Assembly: GCA_963721065.1 (NCBI GenBank)
Contig: CAVRHO010000001.1
Span: 868,001-932,000 of the forward strand
DNA from: CAWBLP01 sp963721065
Lineage (GTDB): Bacteria; Pseudomonadota; Alphaproteobacteria; Acetobacterales; Acetobacteraceae
Direction: 5' to 3'
DNA: 64,000 bases
The notes beneath the pieces were generated by a model, which did not search any database, was not told the DNA's origin, and saw nothing but the letters and a program-made list of their open reading frames with translations. This document shows positions 26,460 to 34,969 of the stretch, piece by piece. Every line of letters begins with the position of its first letter. The first letter of the stretch is position 1. The translations under genes and the position numbers were made by a program.

Positions 26460-26660
26460 GCGCATCACCCCGTTCTGCTGAAGATCAAAACCAGCCGACC
26501 GAAACGGTCGGGTTGCTTCGTTGAACGTCGGGTGCGCTTGCGCCGTTTGCGGCGCGGCGTTCACGGAACAGGGAGGGCGATAACGCAGAAGCAACCTTGG
26601 CCGTACGAACCGTGTTGTGCGCGGTCTCGTTCACCTGCGAACAGGTCGAAGGAGACAGAA

Positions 26661-27656
26661 TTGCCAGAAGTAGTGGTGGTCACCGGCGCCAGTGCGGGAG
26701 TCGGCCGTGCGACCGCAGCCGAATTTGCCCGTCGCGGCTGCGACGTGGCGCTGATTGCCCGCAACCAGGACCGGCTGGACCGTGCCGCGGCGGAAATCCG
26801 GCAGATGGGCGTCCGCGCGCTGCCGATATCGGCGGACGTGTCCGACTTCGCCGCGCTGGATGCCGCGGCCGACCGGGTGGAGCAGGAACTCGGACCGATC
26901 GATGTCTGGGTGAACAACGCCATGGCGACGATCTTCGCGCCGGTGATGGAGGTCACCCCGGAGGAGTTCCGGCACGGCACGGAGGTGACCTATCTCGGCC
27001 AGGTGCACGGCTGCATGGCCGCGCTGAAGCGGATGCGGCCACGTGACAAGGGCACCATCGTCAATGTCGGGTCGGCGCTGGCGTATCGCGCGGTGCCGCT
27101 GCAGTCGGTGTATTGCGGGGCGAAATTCGCGGTGCGCGGGTTCACCGACTCACTGCGCTGCGAGTTGATGCACGACGGCGTAAATGTGCATGTCACCATG
27201 GTGCACCTGCCGGCGGTGAACACGCCGCAGTTCAACTGGGCGCTGAACCGGATGAACTACCGGCCGCAACCGCTGCCGCCCATCTTCCAGCCGGAGGTGC
27301 CGGCGCGGGCCATCGTGTTCGCGGCATTCCATCACCGGCGCGAGGTATGGGTGGGCATGCCGACGGTGCAGACGATCCTGGCGAACGGCATCGCACCGGG
27401 CTTGCTGGACATCTACCTGGCGAAGAAGGGCTACTCCAGCCAGTTGACGCACGAGCCCAAGCCGGAGGACGCGCCGGCCAACCTGTTCGAGACGGTGCCG
27501 GGCGACTACGGCGCGCACGGGCGGTTCGATGCGCAGGCCAAGAACAGCAGTTGGGAGTTCTTCACCACCCGCCATCGCGACGCGATCATGGGTGGCCTGC
27601 TGGCACTGGGCGGCATCGCGGTCGCCGCGATGATGGGGCGCGGGGCGCGGTCGTAG
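26661..27656 (+). CDS. SDR family oxidoreductase, long form with C-terminal extension
   Basis: A 331-residue SDR. The start is TTG at 26661 with AGGAGA at the right distance, giving MPEVVVVTGASAGVGRATA with the cofactor motif TGASAGVG near residues 8-15. NNAMATI replaces the usual NNAG, and YCGAK is the catalytic YxxxK. About 80 extra residues follow the SDR core and end in one hydrophobic helix (GGLLALGGIAVAAMM), so the protein is probably membrane-attached. It is divergent from the TPP-enzyme operon with 200 bases between, and may belong to the same regulon. Substrate unknown. Confidence 0.85.
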   Translation: MPEVVVVTGASAGVGRATAAEFARRGCDVALIARNQDRLDRAAAEIRQMGVRALPISADVSDFAALDAAADRVEQELGPIDVWVNNAMATIFAPVMEVTPEEFRHGTEVTYLGQVHGCMAALKRMRPRDKGTIVNVGSALAYRAVPLQSVYCGAKFAVRGFTDSLRCELMHDGVNVHVTMVHLPAVNTPQFNWALNRMNYRPQPLPPIFQPEVPARAIVFAAFHHRREVWVGMPTVQTILANGIAPGLLDIYLAKKGYSSQLTHEPKPEDAPANLFETVPGDYGAHGRFDAQAKNSSWEFFTTRHRDAIMGGLLALGGIAVAAMMGRGARS

Positions 27657-27678
27657 CGCTCCGGCGCCGCTCCCCCGT

Positions 27679-27780
27679 GTCATGGCCGGCCCCCGAGCCG
27701 GCCATCTACCCCCGACAAGGCGTGTTCCGATGCCTCCCGACCCGGTCGTTCCGGTGTCGATGGCCGGGTCCGGCCACGAC
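27679..27780 (+). repeat. REPIN-like double hairpin, copy 2
   Basis: Same family as 10032-10137, slightly shortened at the second hairpin (GGCCGGGTCCGGCCACGAC). It is followed by two copies of ATGAAGGACTGGCCACGAC-like sequence. It fills most of the 314-base gap 27657-27970, which shows no gene. Confidence 0.88.
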
Positions 27781-27970
27781 ATGAAGGACTGGCCACGACA
27801 TGAAGGACTGGTGTCGGCAAGGACTGGTGCCGGCGGGCCCGTTTTAGCGCGCGCGGGCCGAGTGCCAGGCACGACGGTGTATGCTGCGCCGATGGCCCGC
27901 GACGGACCCTGATCAAAGCAGGACTGGACTGCATCGGCCCCCGTCCGCTGGGATCGCACGCCAACCGCGA

Positions 27971-29230
27971 CTATCGTGCGCTTCGGCGCGGCCCGGTGCG
28001 CAGCCGGGTTACATTGCCGCCCGGCTCCCCGGAGCGCAGCGTGCCGTCCGCCGCCTCCGGCTCCTCGATGTCATAGATCATTCGGTACGGGCCGATCTGC
28101 AGCACCGCCCCCGGTTGCAGGTCCGTGCTGCCGGCACTGCGCGCGCCATCGACGAACGTGCCGTTGGTGGATTCGAGGTCCGTCAGCCGGACCTGGCCGC
28201 CGTCCAGCGCGATCCGGCAGTGGGTGCGGGACACCTCATTCGCCGGCAGCATCAGGCTGTTCGACGGCGCCCGCCCGACGACCAGCGGCTCGCGGCCCAG
28301 CACGATGCGGCGTTCCGCCTCGCCGGGGCGCGTGATCGTCAGCACGTGCTGCACCCCGTCCGGGTCGGACACCGGCAGCGCCGCCTGCACCGCAATCCCG
28401 GTGCGTTCCGCCGGATCGTCTTCGATGGCGATGGCCTGCGCGATCTCCGCCAGCTCGGGTGCGGCGGCGGTCAGCGCCCGGTGCAGCGCCGCCGTGGCGC
28501 TCTCGGCCAGTTCGATACGCAGGGCGCGGCCCGGGCAGCGGTCGAACACGCCAAGCTGCAGCAGATAGGCGATGTGGTCGCGCGTGGTCTGGAAGTTCTG
28601 CCGCAGCAGCCGCAGCAGTTCGGCGGCGAGGTCGTCGGCCAGCACACCCTCGCCGTCATCGGCCGGCGGCGACACGCCGTACCAGCGTTCCAGCGCCATC
28701 TGCACCAGCAGCCAGTGGGACGGCGACAGCAGGTGGCGCTTGGCTTCCAGCCGGCGGGCGATGGAAATGCCGGCAGCGGCAAACCCCTGGTCCAGCTCGC
28801 TCAGGCAACGGTCATTGCAGGTTTCCACCGCACGCAGCAGGGCGCGCCGAACCGAGTCGTCCAGGTCCGCCGGCACCCCGCCCTGGGCGTCCGGCGCAAT
28901 CTCCCGCACGGCGGCGAACAGGTGTTGGGCGAGCTCACGCAGATGGGCGTCGAACCGGCTCAGCAGGTCCGGGGTGGGCAGGATGATGGTGCGCGCGGAC
29001 ACCGGGCGGTCCGCCGGATCGATGGCGCACAGGCCGAGGCGATACAGCTCGCTCAGCCGCTCGCGCACCGTCGCATCGTCCAGCAGGAACAACTGCTTCA
29101 CCATGCCCGACAGCTCGCCCACCGGCGACCCGTCGCGGCCCTTGCCGCAGAGGTGGCTGACGATATGCCACTGCGCGCGCCGCGACAGGTCCGGGAAGTG
29201 CCGGAACCAGATCGCCTGATATCCCGCCAT
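27971..29230 (-). CDS. HTH plus FHA domain protein
   Basis: A 419-residue protein with a C-terminal forkhead-associated domain (about residues 305-395): VVGRAPSNSLMLPANEVSRTHCRI, then LTDLESTNGTFVDG, the phosphothreonine-binding loops. The N-terminal 90 residues look like a winged helix (WHIVSHLCG ... LDDATVRERLSELYRLGLC). The middle is helical and leucine/alanine-rich with no recognised domain. The ATG at 29230 is the first Met after the yacG stop; the frame is open further upstream only through frame-shifted yacG. FHA domains read Ser/Thr phosphorylation, but no kinase or phosphatase gene is in the window. The combination could be a phospho-responsive regulator. Confidence 0.75.
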   Translation of the reverse strand: MAGYQAIWFRHFPDLSRRAQWHIVSHLCGKGRDGSPVGELSGMVKQLFLLDDATVRERLSELYRLGLCAIDPADRPVSARTIILPTPDLLSRFDAHLRELAQHLFAAVREIAPDAQGGVPADLDDSVRRALLRAVETCNDRCLSELDQGFAAAGISIARRLEAKRHLLSPSHWLLVQMALERWYGVSPPADDGEGVLADDLAAELLRLLRQNFQTTRDHIAYLLQLGVFDRCPGRALRIELAESATAALHRALTAAAPELAEIAQAIAIEDDPAERTGIAVQAALPVSDPDGVQHVLTITRPGEAERRIVLGREPLVVGRAPSNSLMLPANEVSRTHCRIALDGGQVRLTDLESTNGTFVDGARSAGSTDLQPGAVLQIGPYRMIYDIEEPEAADGTLRSGEPGGNVTRLRTGPRRSAR

Positions 29231-29385
29231 GAAACGAATCGTGGCACGCTCGGCCTGCACCGGCTCCCCCGTCCCGGTCTTGGATTGGGTGAGGTTTATA
29301 CCGGATCGGCACGGCTTGTCTCGTTTTGCAATGCGGACGCACCGCTTCGTCGCCCGACCGGCGTGTCGGGCCGGTGCGGGCCGGT

Positions 29386-29578
29386 TCAGCAGTCCTGGTC
29401 GTCCGGCCGGGGCGGCGGATCTTCGTCCAGTTCGGCCGGCAGTGCCGGGATGCGGGTACTGGCCGGTCAGCCAGCGGCCCAGGTCGATATCCGCGCAGCG
29501 TCCGCTGCAGAACGGCCTGGCCTCCGGGGTGGCCGGCCTGCCGCAGACCGGGCAGAGCGGCGTGGGGCGTTTCGTCAT
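29386..29578 (-). pseudogene. yacG: DNA gyrase inhibitor YacG, one-base frameshift
   Basis: YacG is a small zinc protein that inhibits GyrB. The repaired product is 63 residues: CPVCGRPATPEARPFCSGRC holds the four zinc-binding Cys, then ADIDLGRWLTGQY, then RIPALPAEL and an acidic Pro tail ending DDQDC. In the given sequence a GGG run at 29454-29456 (CCC on the coding strand) is one base too long, so after GQY the frame runs on into the FHA gene. Every domain residue is intact on both sides, so a sequencing or assembly insertion is a likely explanation. It follows the RNase gene as in many alphaproteobacteria. Confidence 0.82.
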
Positions 29579-29660
29579 ACGAGATCCGGTGTCGGGGCTG
29601 TTCATTCCTACACAAAGGCACGCAGCCGCTGTACGCAAGCCGTCGTCCGGCGTGACCGGA

Positions 29661-30764
29661 TCAGGCGAGCGCCCAGCCCAGCAGCGGCAGTGCCGGATCG
29701 GACCGCAGATCGAGCGACCGTCCGGTACGGCGCTTCAGGTCCTCCAGCGCCGCGGCATCGTCCTGCAGCGCGCGCACCACGGCCGGGGCCGCCCGCAGCG
29801 ACGGGACGTGGCGCGGGTCGGCGGCGACCTGTTCGGCAACCGCGCGCAGGGCGGCAAGGCCGGCGGCATGCGGGCCGGTCAGCAACTCATGCAGGGGCGG
29901 ATGCACGCGCGGGCGCACCACCTCGGCCAGTCCCAGCGCGGTGAAGCCGAGCAGGCGGGGGTGGAGCGGGTCGGGGGTAAGGGCATCGGCGAGGGCCGGA
30001 CCCAGGCTGCTGCGCCGGCGCGCCGGCAGGCCGGCGAAATCGACCAGGATGGCCCCGGACAGATTGCGCAGTCGGATCTGCCCCGCCAGGTCGGGCAGCA
30101 CGGCGCGATTGATCGCCAGGTGGCGGTCGGGACGGCCGCGCTCGCCCACGGCGCTGCCCGCATCGACGTCGATCGCCACCAGGGCGGGCGTGGGGTGGAT
30201 CGACAGCCGGGCGCCGTTGTGCAGCGTGACCTCCGGTTCGGCCAGGGCAGCGATGGCGGTTTCCAGCGCATCGTCGAACACCGGGGCGGCGAGACTGATC
30301 CGGGCGCCGAGTGCCGGCCGCAGCAGCGCCAGCAAGGCGGGATCGTCCACCTGAACCGGCGCGTCCGGATACAGCGCAGCGAACCGCTCCACCGCGCCGG
30401 GGCCACGACGGAGCAGGGCAGGGGACCCGGACCCGGCCGCCTGCCGGTCCTCCTGCGGGACCCGGGCGGTCAGCCGCGGCCCCTTGCCGCCCTGCGCCGC
30501 GCGCGTGATCCGCACGGCGAGGATGGTGCCCTCGGTCAGCGGCTTGCCGCCTTCGCTGTCGGGCAGGAAACCCTCGGCGCCGTCGAGCGCAACGAAGCAC
30601 CCCGCCATCGCCGGGACACGGCTGATCACCCGGCCGCGATGCAGGTCGCCCACGCCGTCCGGTGCGCCCGGACGCCACAGCGCATAGTCCAGCAGGGTAT
30701 CGCCGCAGGCCGCCGCGACACGGATTTCGCCGGGGCTGGCGGCGGCCAGGATGCGGATGGTCAC
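29661..30764 (-). CDS. rng: ribonuclease E/G family protein
   Basis: A 367-residue RNase G-like endonuclease, shorter than RNase E and without its C-terminal scaffold. An S1-like part is at the N-terminus (LHRGRVISRVPAMAGCFVALDG ... GFLPDSE), and the catalytic Asp residues are visible in LVAIDVDAGSAVGERG and GAILVDFAGL. The start is a GTG at 30764 whose GTGA overlaps the maf stop, so translation is coupled. The order infA-maf-rng-yacG supports the call. The Zn-link CxxC of RNase E/G is not evident, so this may be a divergent short form. Confidence 0.82.
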   Translation of the reverse strand: MTIRILAAASPGEIRVAAACGDTLLDYALWRPGAPDGVGDLHRGRVISRVPAMAGCFVALDGAEGFLPDSEGGKPLTEGTILAVRITRAAQGGKGPRLTARVPQEDRQAAGSGSPALLRRGPGAVERFAALYPDAPVQVDDPALLALLRPALGARISLAAPVFDDALETAIAALAEPEVTLHNGARLSIHPTPALVAIDVDAGSAVGERGRPDRHLAINRAVLPDLAGQIRLRNLSGAILVDFAGLPARRRSSLGPALADALTPDPLHPRLLGFTALGLAEVVRPRVHPPLHELLTGPHAAGLAALRAVAEQVAADPRHVPSLRAAPAVVRALQDDAAALEDLKRRTGRSLDLRSDPALPLLGWALA

Positions 30765-31336
30765 GGCACCAGCAGGCCGAAGCCGCGCAGCAACTGGGCG
30801 GTCTCGAACAGCGGCAGGCCCACCACGTTGGAATGGCTGCCGGACAGGAAGCGCACGAAGGCGGCGGCGTGGCCCTGGATGGCGTAGCCGCCCGCCTTGC
30901 CCTGCCATTCCGCGCCGGCAACGTAGGCCTCGATCTGCGGCTCGGTCAGGCGCGCGAACGTGACGATACTGGTCGCCAGCCGCTCGGCGTGGCGGCCGTC
31001 CGGCAGGGCCAGCACCACCGCCGTCAGCACGCGGTGGCGGCGGCCGGACAGCAGCGACAGGCAGCGGCGCGCCTCGGCGGCGGTCTCGGCTTTCGGCAGG
31101 ATGCGGCGGCCGACGGCCACCACCGTGTCGGCGGCCAGCACCGCGCAGCCCGGCGCATCCACCGCCGCGGCCTTGGCCCGCGCCAGGCGCTGGGCATAGG
31201 GGCGCGGCAGCTCCTCGCGGGCCGGGGTTTCGTCGATGTCGGGGGCAAGCACGTGCGCCGGCGTTACGCCGATCTGCGCAAGCAGCGCCAGCCGCCGCGG
31301 ACTGGCGGAGGCCAGCGCCAGCGGAGGAAGCTGCAT
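30761..31336 (-). CDS. maf: Maf family nucleotide pyrophosphatase
   Basis: A 191-residue house-cleaning nucleoside-triphosphate pyrophosphatase that removes non-canonical nucleotides (dTTP/UTP or modified pyrimidines). Seen are LALASASPRRLALLAQIG at the start, DIDETP, LAADTVVAVGRRIL and the C-terminal GGYAIQGHAAAFVRFLSGSHSNVVGLP signature. It lies 13 bases after infA and overlaps the RNase gene by four bases, so the three form one operon. Confidence 0.92.
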   Translation of the reverse strand: MQLPPLALASASPRRLALLAQIGVTPAHVLAPDIDETPAREELPRPYAQRLARAKAAAVDAPGCAVLAADTVVAVGRRILPKAETAAEARRCLSLLSGRRHRVLTAVVLALPDGRHAERLATSIVTFARLTEPQIEAYVAGAEWQGKAGGYAIQGHAAAFVRFLSGSHSNVVGLPLFETAQLLRGFGLLVP

Positions 31337-31349
31337 CGGGCCGGTTTGG

Positions 31350-31568
31350 CTACTTGAAGCGGAAGGTGATGCGCCCCTTGCTCAGGTCGTAGGGCGTCAT
31401 CTCGACATTCACCCGGTCACCGGCCAGCACGCGGATGCGATTCTTCCGCATCTTGCCGCTGGTATGCGCCAGGATGGTATGCTCGTTGTCCAGCTTCACG
31501 CGGAACATCGCGTTGGGCAGCAGCTCCATCACGGTGCCGCTGAATTCGATCATGTCTTCCTTGGACAT
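31350..31568 (-). CDS. infA: translation initiation factor IF-1
   Basis: The complete 72-residue IF-1, a single OB-fold protein that occupies the ribosomal A site during initiation. The sequence MSKEDMIEFSGTVMELLPNA, then LAHTSGKMRKNRIRVLAGD and ending GRITFRFK, is unmistakable. It heads the conserved infA-maf-rng-yacG block, which anchors this part of the window as core chromosome. Length equals the family norm. Confidence 0.98.
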   Translation of the reverse strand: MSKEDMIEFSGTVMELLPNAMFRVKLDNEHTILAHTSGKMRKNRIRVLAGDRVNVEMTPYDLSKGRITFRFK

Positions 31569-31589
31569 CAGTCCTCATTCACGGTTGCA

Positions 31590-31619
31590 CCCGGGGCGGA
31601 AGATGAGCGCCGCCCCGGG
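31590..31619 (-). other. perfect GC hairpin between trmO and infA
   Basis: CCCGGGGCGG (31590-31599) and CCGCCCCGGG (31610-31619) form a perfect 10-bp stem with a 10-base loop, just after the trmO stop and about 20 bases before the infA start on the minus strand. No T-tract follows, so it may attenuate or insulate infA and is not a classic terminator. Confidence 0.5.
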
Positions 31620-31651
31620 CAAGGTCAAGCGCATGGCAGCCGCGCGCCGGC

Positions 31652-32128
31652 CTATCCGCCGGTGTTGCGGTTGTGCGTGGCGTGTTGCCGCAGCCAGCCC
31701 ATGCGGGCGTCCGGCTCGCAATCGGTGGTGGGCAGGTAGGGCTTGATGTCGATCAGCGGGGTGCCATCGACACAGTCCAGGTAACGCACCCTCAACCGGT
31801 TGGGCGTGTCGAACCCGTCGAACGCCACCACCGACAGGCCGATCGGGTTGGGCCGGCGCGGGGCGCGCGTGGTGAAGACGCCGCGCGGCTGGTCGTCGAA
31901 GGGCGGGGTGAACACCAGGTCCGCCGGTTTCGCCTGGTCCATCCAGTAGAGCAGGATCAGGTGGGAGAAGCCCTCCAGCCCGCGCAGCCCGTCCTCGAAG
32001 GCGGGCGCGACCTCGGCGCGGCACAGCGGCGCCGGGTCCGGCTGGCGGCCGTTGCGCGGGCAGTCGGCGATGGCCTTCCAGGGCGTGCGCAACACGCCGA
32101 TCGGCCGGATGGTGAAGCTCTGTCCCAT
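31652..32128 (-). CDS. trmO: tRNA m6t6A37 methyltransferase TrmO (TsaA/VirR family)
   Basis: A 158-residue SAM-dependent methyltransferase that adds a methyl group to t6A at position 37 of tRNA-Thr in E. coli. The family pattern is seen in FTIRPIGVLRTPW, then HLILLYWMDQA, TTRAPRRPNPIGLSVV, the core signature, and LDCVDGTPLIDIKPYLPTTD. The ATG at 32128 gives the usual length; an upstream in-frame ATG at 32176 is less likely. It is convergent with nothing and precedes infA on the same strand, separated by a GC hairpin. Confidence 0.9.
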   Translation of the reverse strand: MGQSFTIRPIGVLRTPWKAIADCPRNGRQPDPAPLCRAEVAPAFEDGLRGLEGFSHLILLYWMDQAKPADLVFTPPFDDQPRGVFTTRAPRRPNPIGLSVVAFDGFDTPNRLRVRYLDCVDGTPLIDIKPYLPTTDCEPDARMGWLRQHATHNRNTGG

Positions 32129-32238
32129 GCTGTCGTCTTCCTTGCCCGCCGCCGGGCGCCGCGGTTTCGCCACCATAGCGCCTGCGGTGTAGATTGCGAC
32201 CCGGCGCCGGTGCGCCGGACAACAAGGGGGAGGCGGAC

Positions 32239-33831
32239 ATGGACATCGCCCGGATCGATGCACGCACGCTGAAGGCCTGGCTGCATGACGGGGCCGAGAT
32301 CGCGCTGCTGGACGCGCGCGAGGAAGTGCCGTTCGACGCCCGCCACCTGCTGATGGCCGCCTGCCTGCCGCTCAGCCGCCTGGAACTGCTGCTGGACGAC
32401 ATGGTCCCCCGGCGCTCGGCCCGCGTGGTGTGGTGCGACGACGGCGAGGGCCTGGCGGACGTGGCGGCGGCGCGGACCCGGTCGTTCGGCTACACCGACG
32501 TCTCGGTGCTGGACGGCGGCATCGCCGGGTGGGAGGCCGCGGGCTATCGCGTGTACAGCGGCGTCCACGTGCCCAGCAAAGCCTTCGCCGAAGTGGTGGA
32601 GCATGAGGCGGGCACGCCCTGGATCACCGCCGAACAGTTGCACGAGATGCAGCAGTCCGGCGCGGATATCGCCCTGTTCGACAGCCGCTCCTACGAGGAG
32701 TTCCACGACAACAGCATTCCCGGCGCGGTCAGCGTGCCGGGGGCGGAACTGGTGTACCGCTTCGCCGACCTGGTGCCGTCGCCGGATACGACGGTGGTGG
32801 TCAACTGCGGCGGGCGCACGCGCAGCATCATCGGCGCGCAGTCGCTGATCAACGCGGGTGTGCCGAACAAGGTGGTGTCGCTGAAGAACGGCACGCAGGC
32901 CTGGCACCTGGCGGGGCTGCAGGTGAAGAAGGGCGCCACCGCGCAGGCGCCCGACGTGTCGCCGGCAGGCCGGTCGGCGGCACGCGCCGCGGCGGAGCGG
33001 GTGGCGCAGCGCTTCGGCATCCGGCGCATCGATGCGGCGACGCTGGCGGCGTGGCGGGCGGAGGCGGGCACCCGCACGCTGTATGTGTTCGACGTGCGGT
33101 CGCCGGAGGAATACGCGGCCGGCCACGTTCCGGGCATGTATCACGTCGCCGGCGGCCAACTGGTGCAGGAGACCGACAGCCACGCCGCCACCTGGGGTGC
33201 GCGCGTGGTGCTGGTGGATGACGACGGCGTGCGCGCAACGATGACCGCGCACTGGATGAAGCAGATGGGCTGGGATGTCGCGGTGCTGACGCTGGATATG
33301 GCCTCGGCCGGCACCGAAACCGGCCCTTGGCAACCCCGCGTGCTGGGGCTGGAGGACGCGTCGCCGGCGATCGCGGTGGAGGCGCTGCGGGCGCGGCTGG
33401 AAGCCGGTCAGGCCGTGGTCGTGGATCTGGACTGGAGCCGCGGTTATGTCGCCGGGCATATCCCGGGGGCCTGGTACGCGATCCGCGCTCGCCTGGCCGA
33501 GGCATTCGGCGCTTTGCCGCCGGCCGAGGCGGTGGTGTTCACCTCGGGCGACGGGGTGCTGGCGCGGTTGGCGGCGGCCGAGTGGTCGGGCAGGGCGCCC
33601 GCGTCGGTGCTGGCGCTGACCGGCGGCACGGCGGCGTGGGCGGCGGCGGGGTATCCGCTGGAACGCGGCGCCACCCGCATGGCCAGTGCGCCGGATGACG
33701 TGCGGCTGCGGGCGCGCGAGCAGGCCGGCAGCGTCGAGGACGCGATGCGCGCCTACCTGTCGTGGGAGATCGAGTTGGTGAACCAGATGGCCACCGACGA
33801 CGACCAGCGCTTCCAGGTGGTGGCGGGCTGA
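32239..33831 (+). CDS. four-domain rhodanese-like protein
   Basis: A 530-residue protein built from four rhodanese modules, at about residues 1-105, 120-230, 255-360 and 370-480. The first two keep a Cys at the active-site loop (VVWCDDGEGLA and VVVNCGGRTRS); in the third and fourth it is replaced (VVLVDDDGVRA, VVFTSGDGVLA). Only the second loop looks like a full sulfurtransferase. The ATG at 32239 has AAGGGGGAGG upstream. A 45-residue helical tail follows the last module. It may move sulfane sulfur between sites; no sulfur-oxidation genes are adjacent. Confidence 0.85.
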   Translation: MDIARIDARTLKAWLHDGAEIALLDAREEVPFDARHLLMAACLPLSRLELLLDDMVPRRSARVVWCDDGEGLADVAAARTRSFGYTDVSVLDGGIAGWEAAGYRVYSGVHVPSKAFAEVVEHEAGTPWITAEQLHEMQQSGADIALFDSRSYEEFHDNSIPGAVSVPGAELVYRFADLVPSPDTTVVVNCGGRTRSIIGAQSLINAGVPNKVVSLKNGTQAWHLAGLQVKKGATAQAPDVSPAGRSAARAAAERVAQRFGIRRIDAATLAAWRAEAGTRTLYVFDVRSPEEYAAGHVPGMYHVAGGQLVQETDSHAATWGARVVLVDDDGVRATMTAHWMKQMGWDVAVLTLDMASAGTETGPWQPRVLGLEDASPAIAVEALRARLEAGQAVVVDLDWSRGYVAGHIPGAWYAIRARLAEAFGALPPAEAVVFTSGDGVLARLAAAEWSGRAPASVLALTGGTAAWAAAGYPLERGATRMASAPDDVRLRAREQAGSVEDAMRAYLSWEIELVNQMATDDDQRFQVVAG

Positions 33832-33869
33832 GATTCATGGGCGTCGAAGTGGCTCGGCCAGGGGCCGCG

Positions 33870-34046
33870 TTGCCAAGACGGGAGCACTGGTCTGCGGGGT
33901 AGGAATCGTCGCTGTCCCGAGTAGAAGAGCACTGCTCTGCCAAACGGAAAGCACCGCTGTCCCGGGTAGAAGGCCCCACTCTGCCGAACAGAAAACACCG
34001 CTACTCCCGAGTAGAAGATCCGCTCTGCCAAGTAGAAACCACCGTC
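33870..34046. repeat. degenerate tandem array, ~40-bp units
   Basis: Imperfect repeats of CTCTGCC-AAACGGAAAGCACC-GCTGTCCCGAGTAGAAG-type sequence, four to five units with drift, in the 416-base gap 33832-34247. The word GTAGAA recurs five times. The rest of the gap is the REPIN-like copy at 34054. No gene seen. Confidence 0.65.
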
Positions 34047-34053
34047 CTTGCCA

Positions 34054-34159
34054 GTCATGGCCGGGCTTGACCCGGCCATCTACCCCCGAAAAGGCGTGTG
34101 CCGTTGCATTCCGACCCGATCGTTCCGGTGTCGATGGCCGGGTCAAGCCCGGCCATGAC
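34054..34159 (+). repeat. REPIN-like double hairpin, copy 3
   Basis: 106 bp, starts GTCATGGCCGGGCTTGACC and ends GGCCATGAC, with the family core (CGAAAAGGCGTGTGCCGTTGC ... CGATCGTTCC). See copy 1 at 10032. Confidence 0.9.
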
Positions 34160-34247
34160 GGGGAAGATTTGTGCCGGCGTGCACAACGACTGGAACGGAC
34201 TTCTGTCGCCGCACCTATTCCCCCGAATCTGGCCCCGGAACCCGGCG

Positions 34248-34796
34248 CTATCGCCCGTAGTGGCCGGTCAACTGCGCGCTGGCGAGCGCGTCGGCCCGCA
34301 ACGCTTCCGCCACCTTGGCGCCCGGTGCCCGCGCATCGAGCGGCACGCGGGCCACTTTCAGCGCATAGACCGTAACGACGTAGCGGTGCGGCGCGTCGCC
34401 GACGGGTGGGCAGGGGCCGCCGTAATGGGAGAAGCCGAAGCTGGTGCGCGCCTGGACGGCGCCCGGCGGCAGGCCCGGGGCGCTCGCTCCACCCGCGTTC
34501 TCCGGCAGGCTGTGCACGCCTGGTGGGATGTTGAACACCGTCCAGTGCCACCAGCCGTTGCCGGTCGGCGCATCCGGGTCGAACATCGTGACGGCGAAGC
34601 TCTTCGTTCCGGCCGGTGCGCCGGACCAGGACAGTTGCGGCGACCGGTTGTTGCCGCGGCAGCCGCTGCCGTTGAACACCTGCGCAACCGGCACGGTTTC
34701 GCCTTCCTGGATGTTGCGGCTGGTGACGGTGAAGCCGGCGGCCATGGCAGCGCTGGTCGTCAGGTAAAGCGCGGCTGCGATCACAAGTGCCCGCAC
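34248..34796 (-). CDS. YbhB/YbcL family Raf kinase inhibitor-like protein, secreted
   Basis: A 182-residue PEBP-fold protein. The start is set at the GTG at 34796 because GGGGAGAAG lies right before it and it yields a clean signal peptide MRALVIAAALYLTTSAAMAAG. The mature part shows GNNRSPQLSWSGAPAGTKSFAVTMFDPDAP, the ligand-pocket motif, WHWTVFNIPP, and SHYGGPCPP. Bacterial members bind small ligands in the periplasm and have no clear single role. It is divergent from the CoA-transferase operon. Confidence 0.88.
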   Translation of the reverse strand: MRALVIAAALYLTTSAAMAAGFTVTSRNIQEGETVPVAQVFNGSGCRGNNRSPQLSWSGAPAGTKSFAVTMFDPDAPTGNGWWHWTVFNIPPGVHSLPENAGGASAPGLPPGAVQARTSFGFSHYGGPCPPVGDAPHRYVVTVYALKVARVPLDARAPGAKVAEALRADALASAQLTGHYGR

Positions 34797-34969
34797 CTTC
34801 TTCTCCCCTGGCTTGCTGTCCTGTCCGGGCATCAAGCCACGGCCCGGGCGGGGCACACAAGCGTGCGGCCGGTGCGGGAGGGCGGTTCGTGGCGGCGACG
34901 GGTGGACACCGACGGGTTGACACCTCCGCCGCCATGCCCGTTGATCCGACTGATCACGCCGGGGGGACA

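Noticed and set aside
29231..29385. tRNA gene after yacG, as in some alphaproteobacteria
   Set aside because: No cloverleaf, TTCGA loop or CCA-type end could be found on either strand.
31590..31619. Rho-independent terminator of trmO
   Set aside because: Stem is perfect but no T-run follows on the minus strand, so it is listed only as a hairpin.
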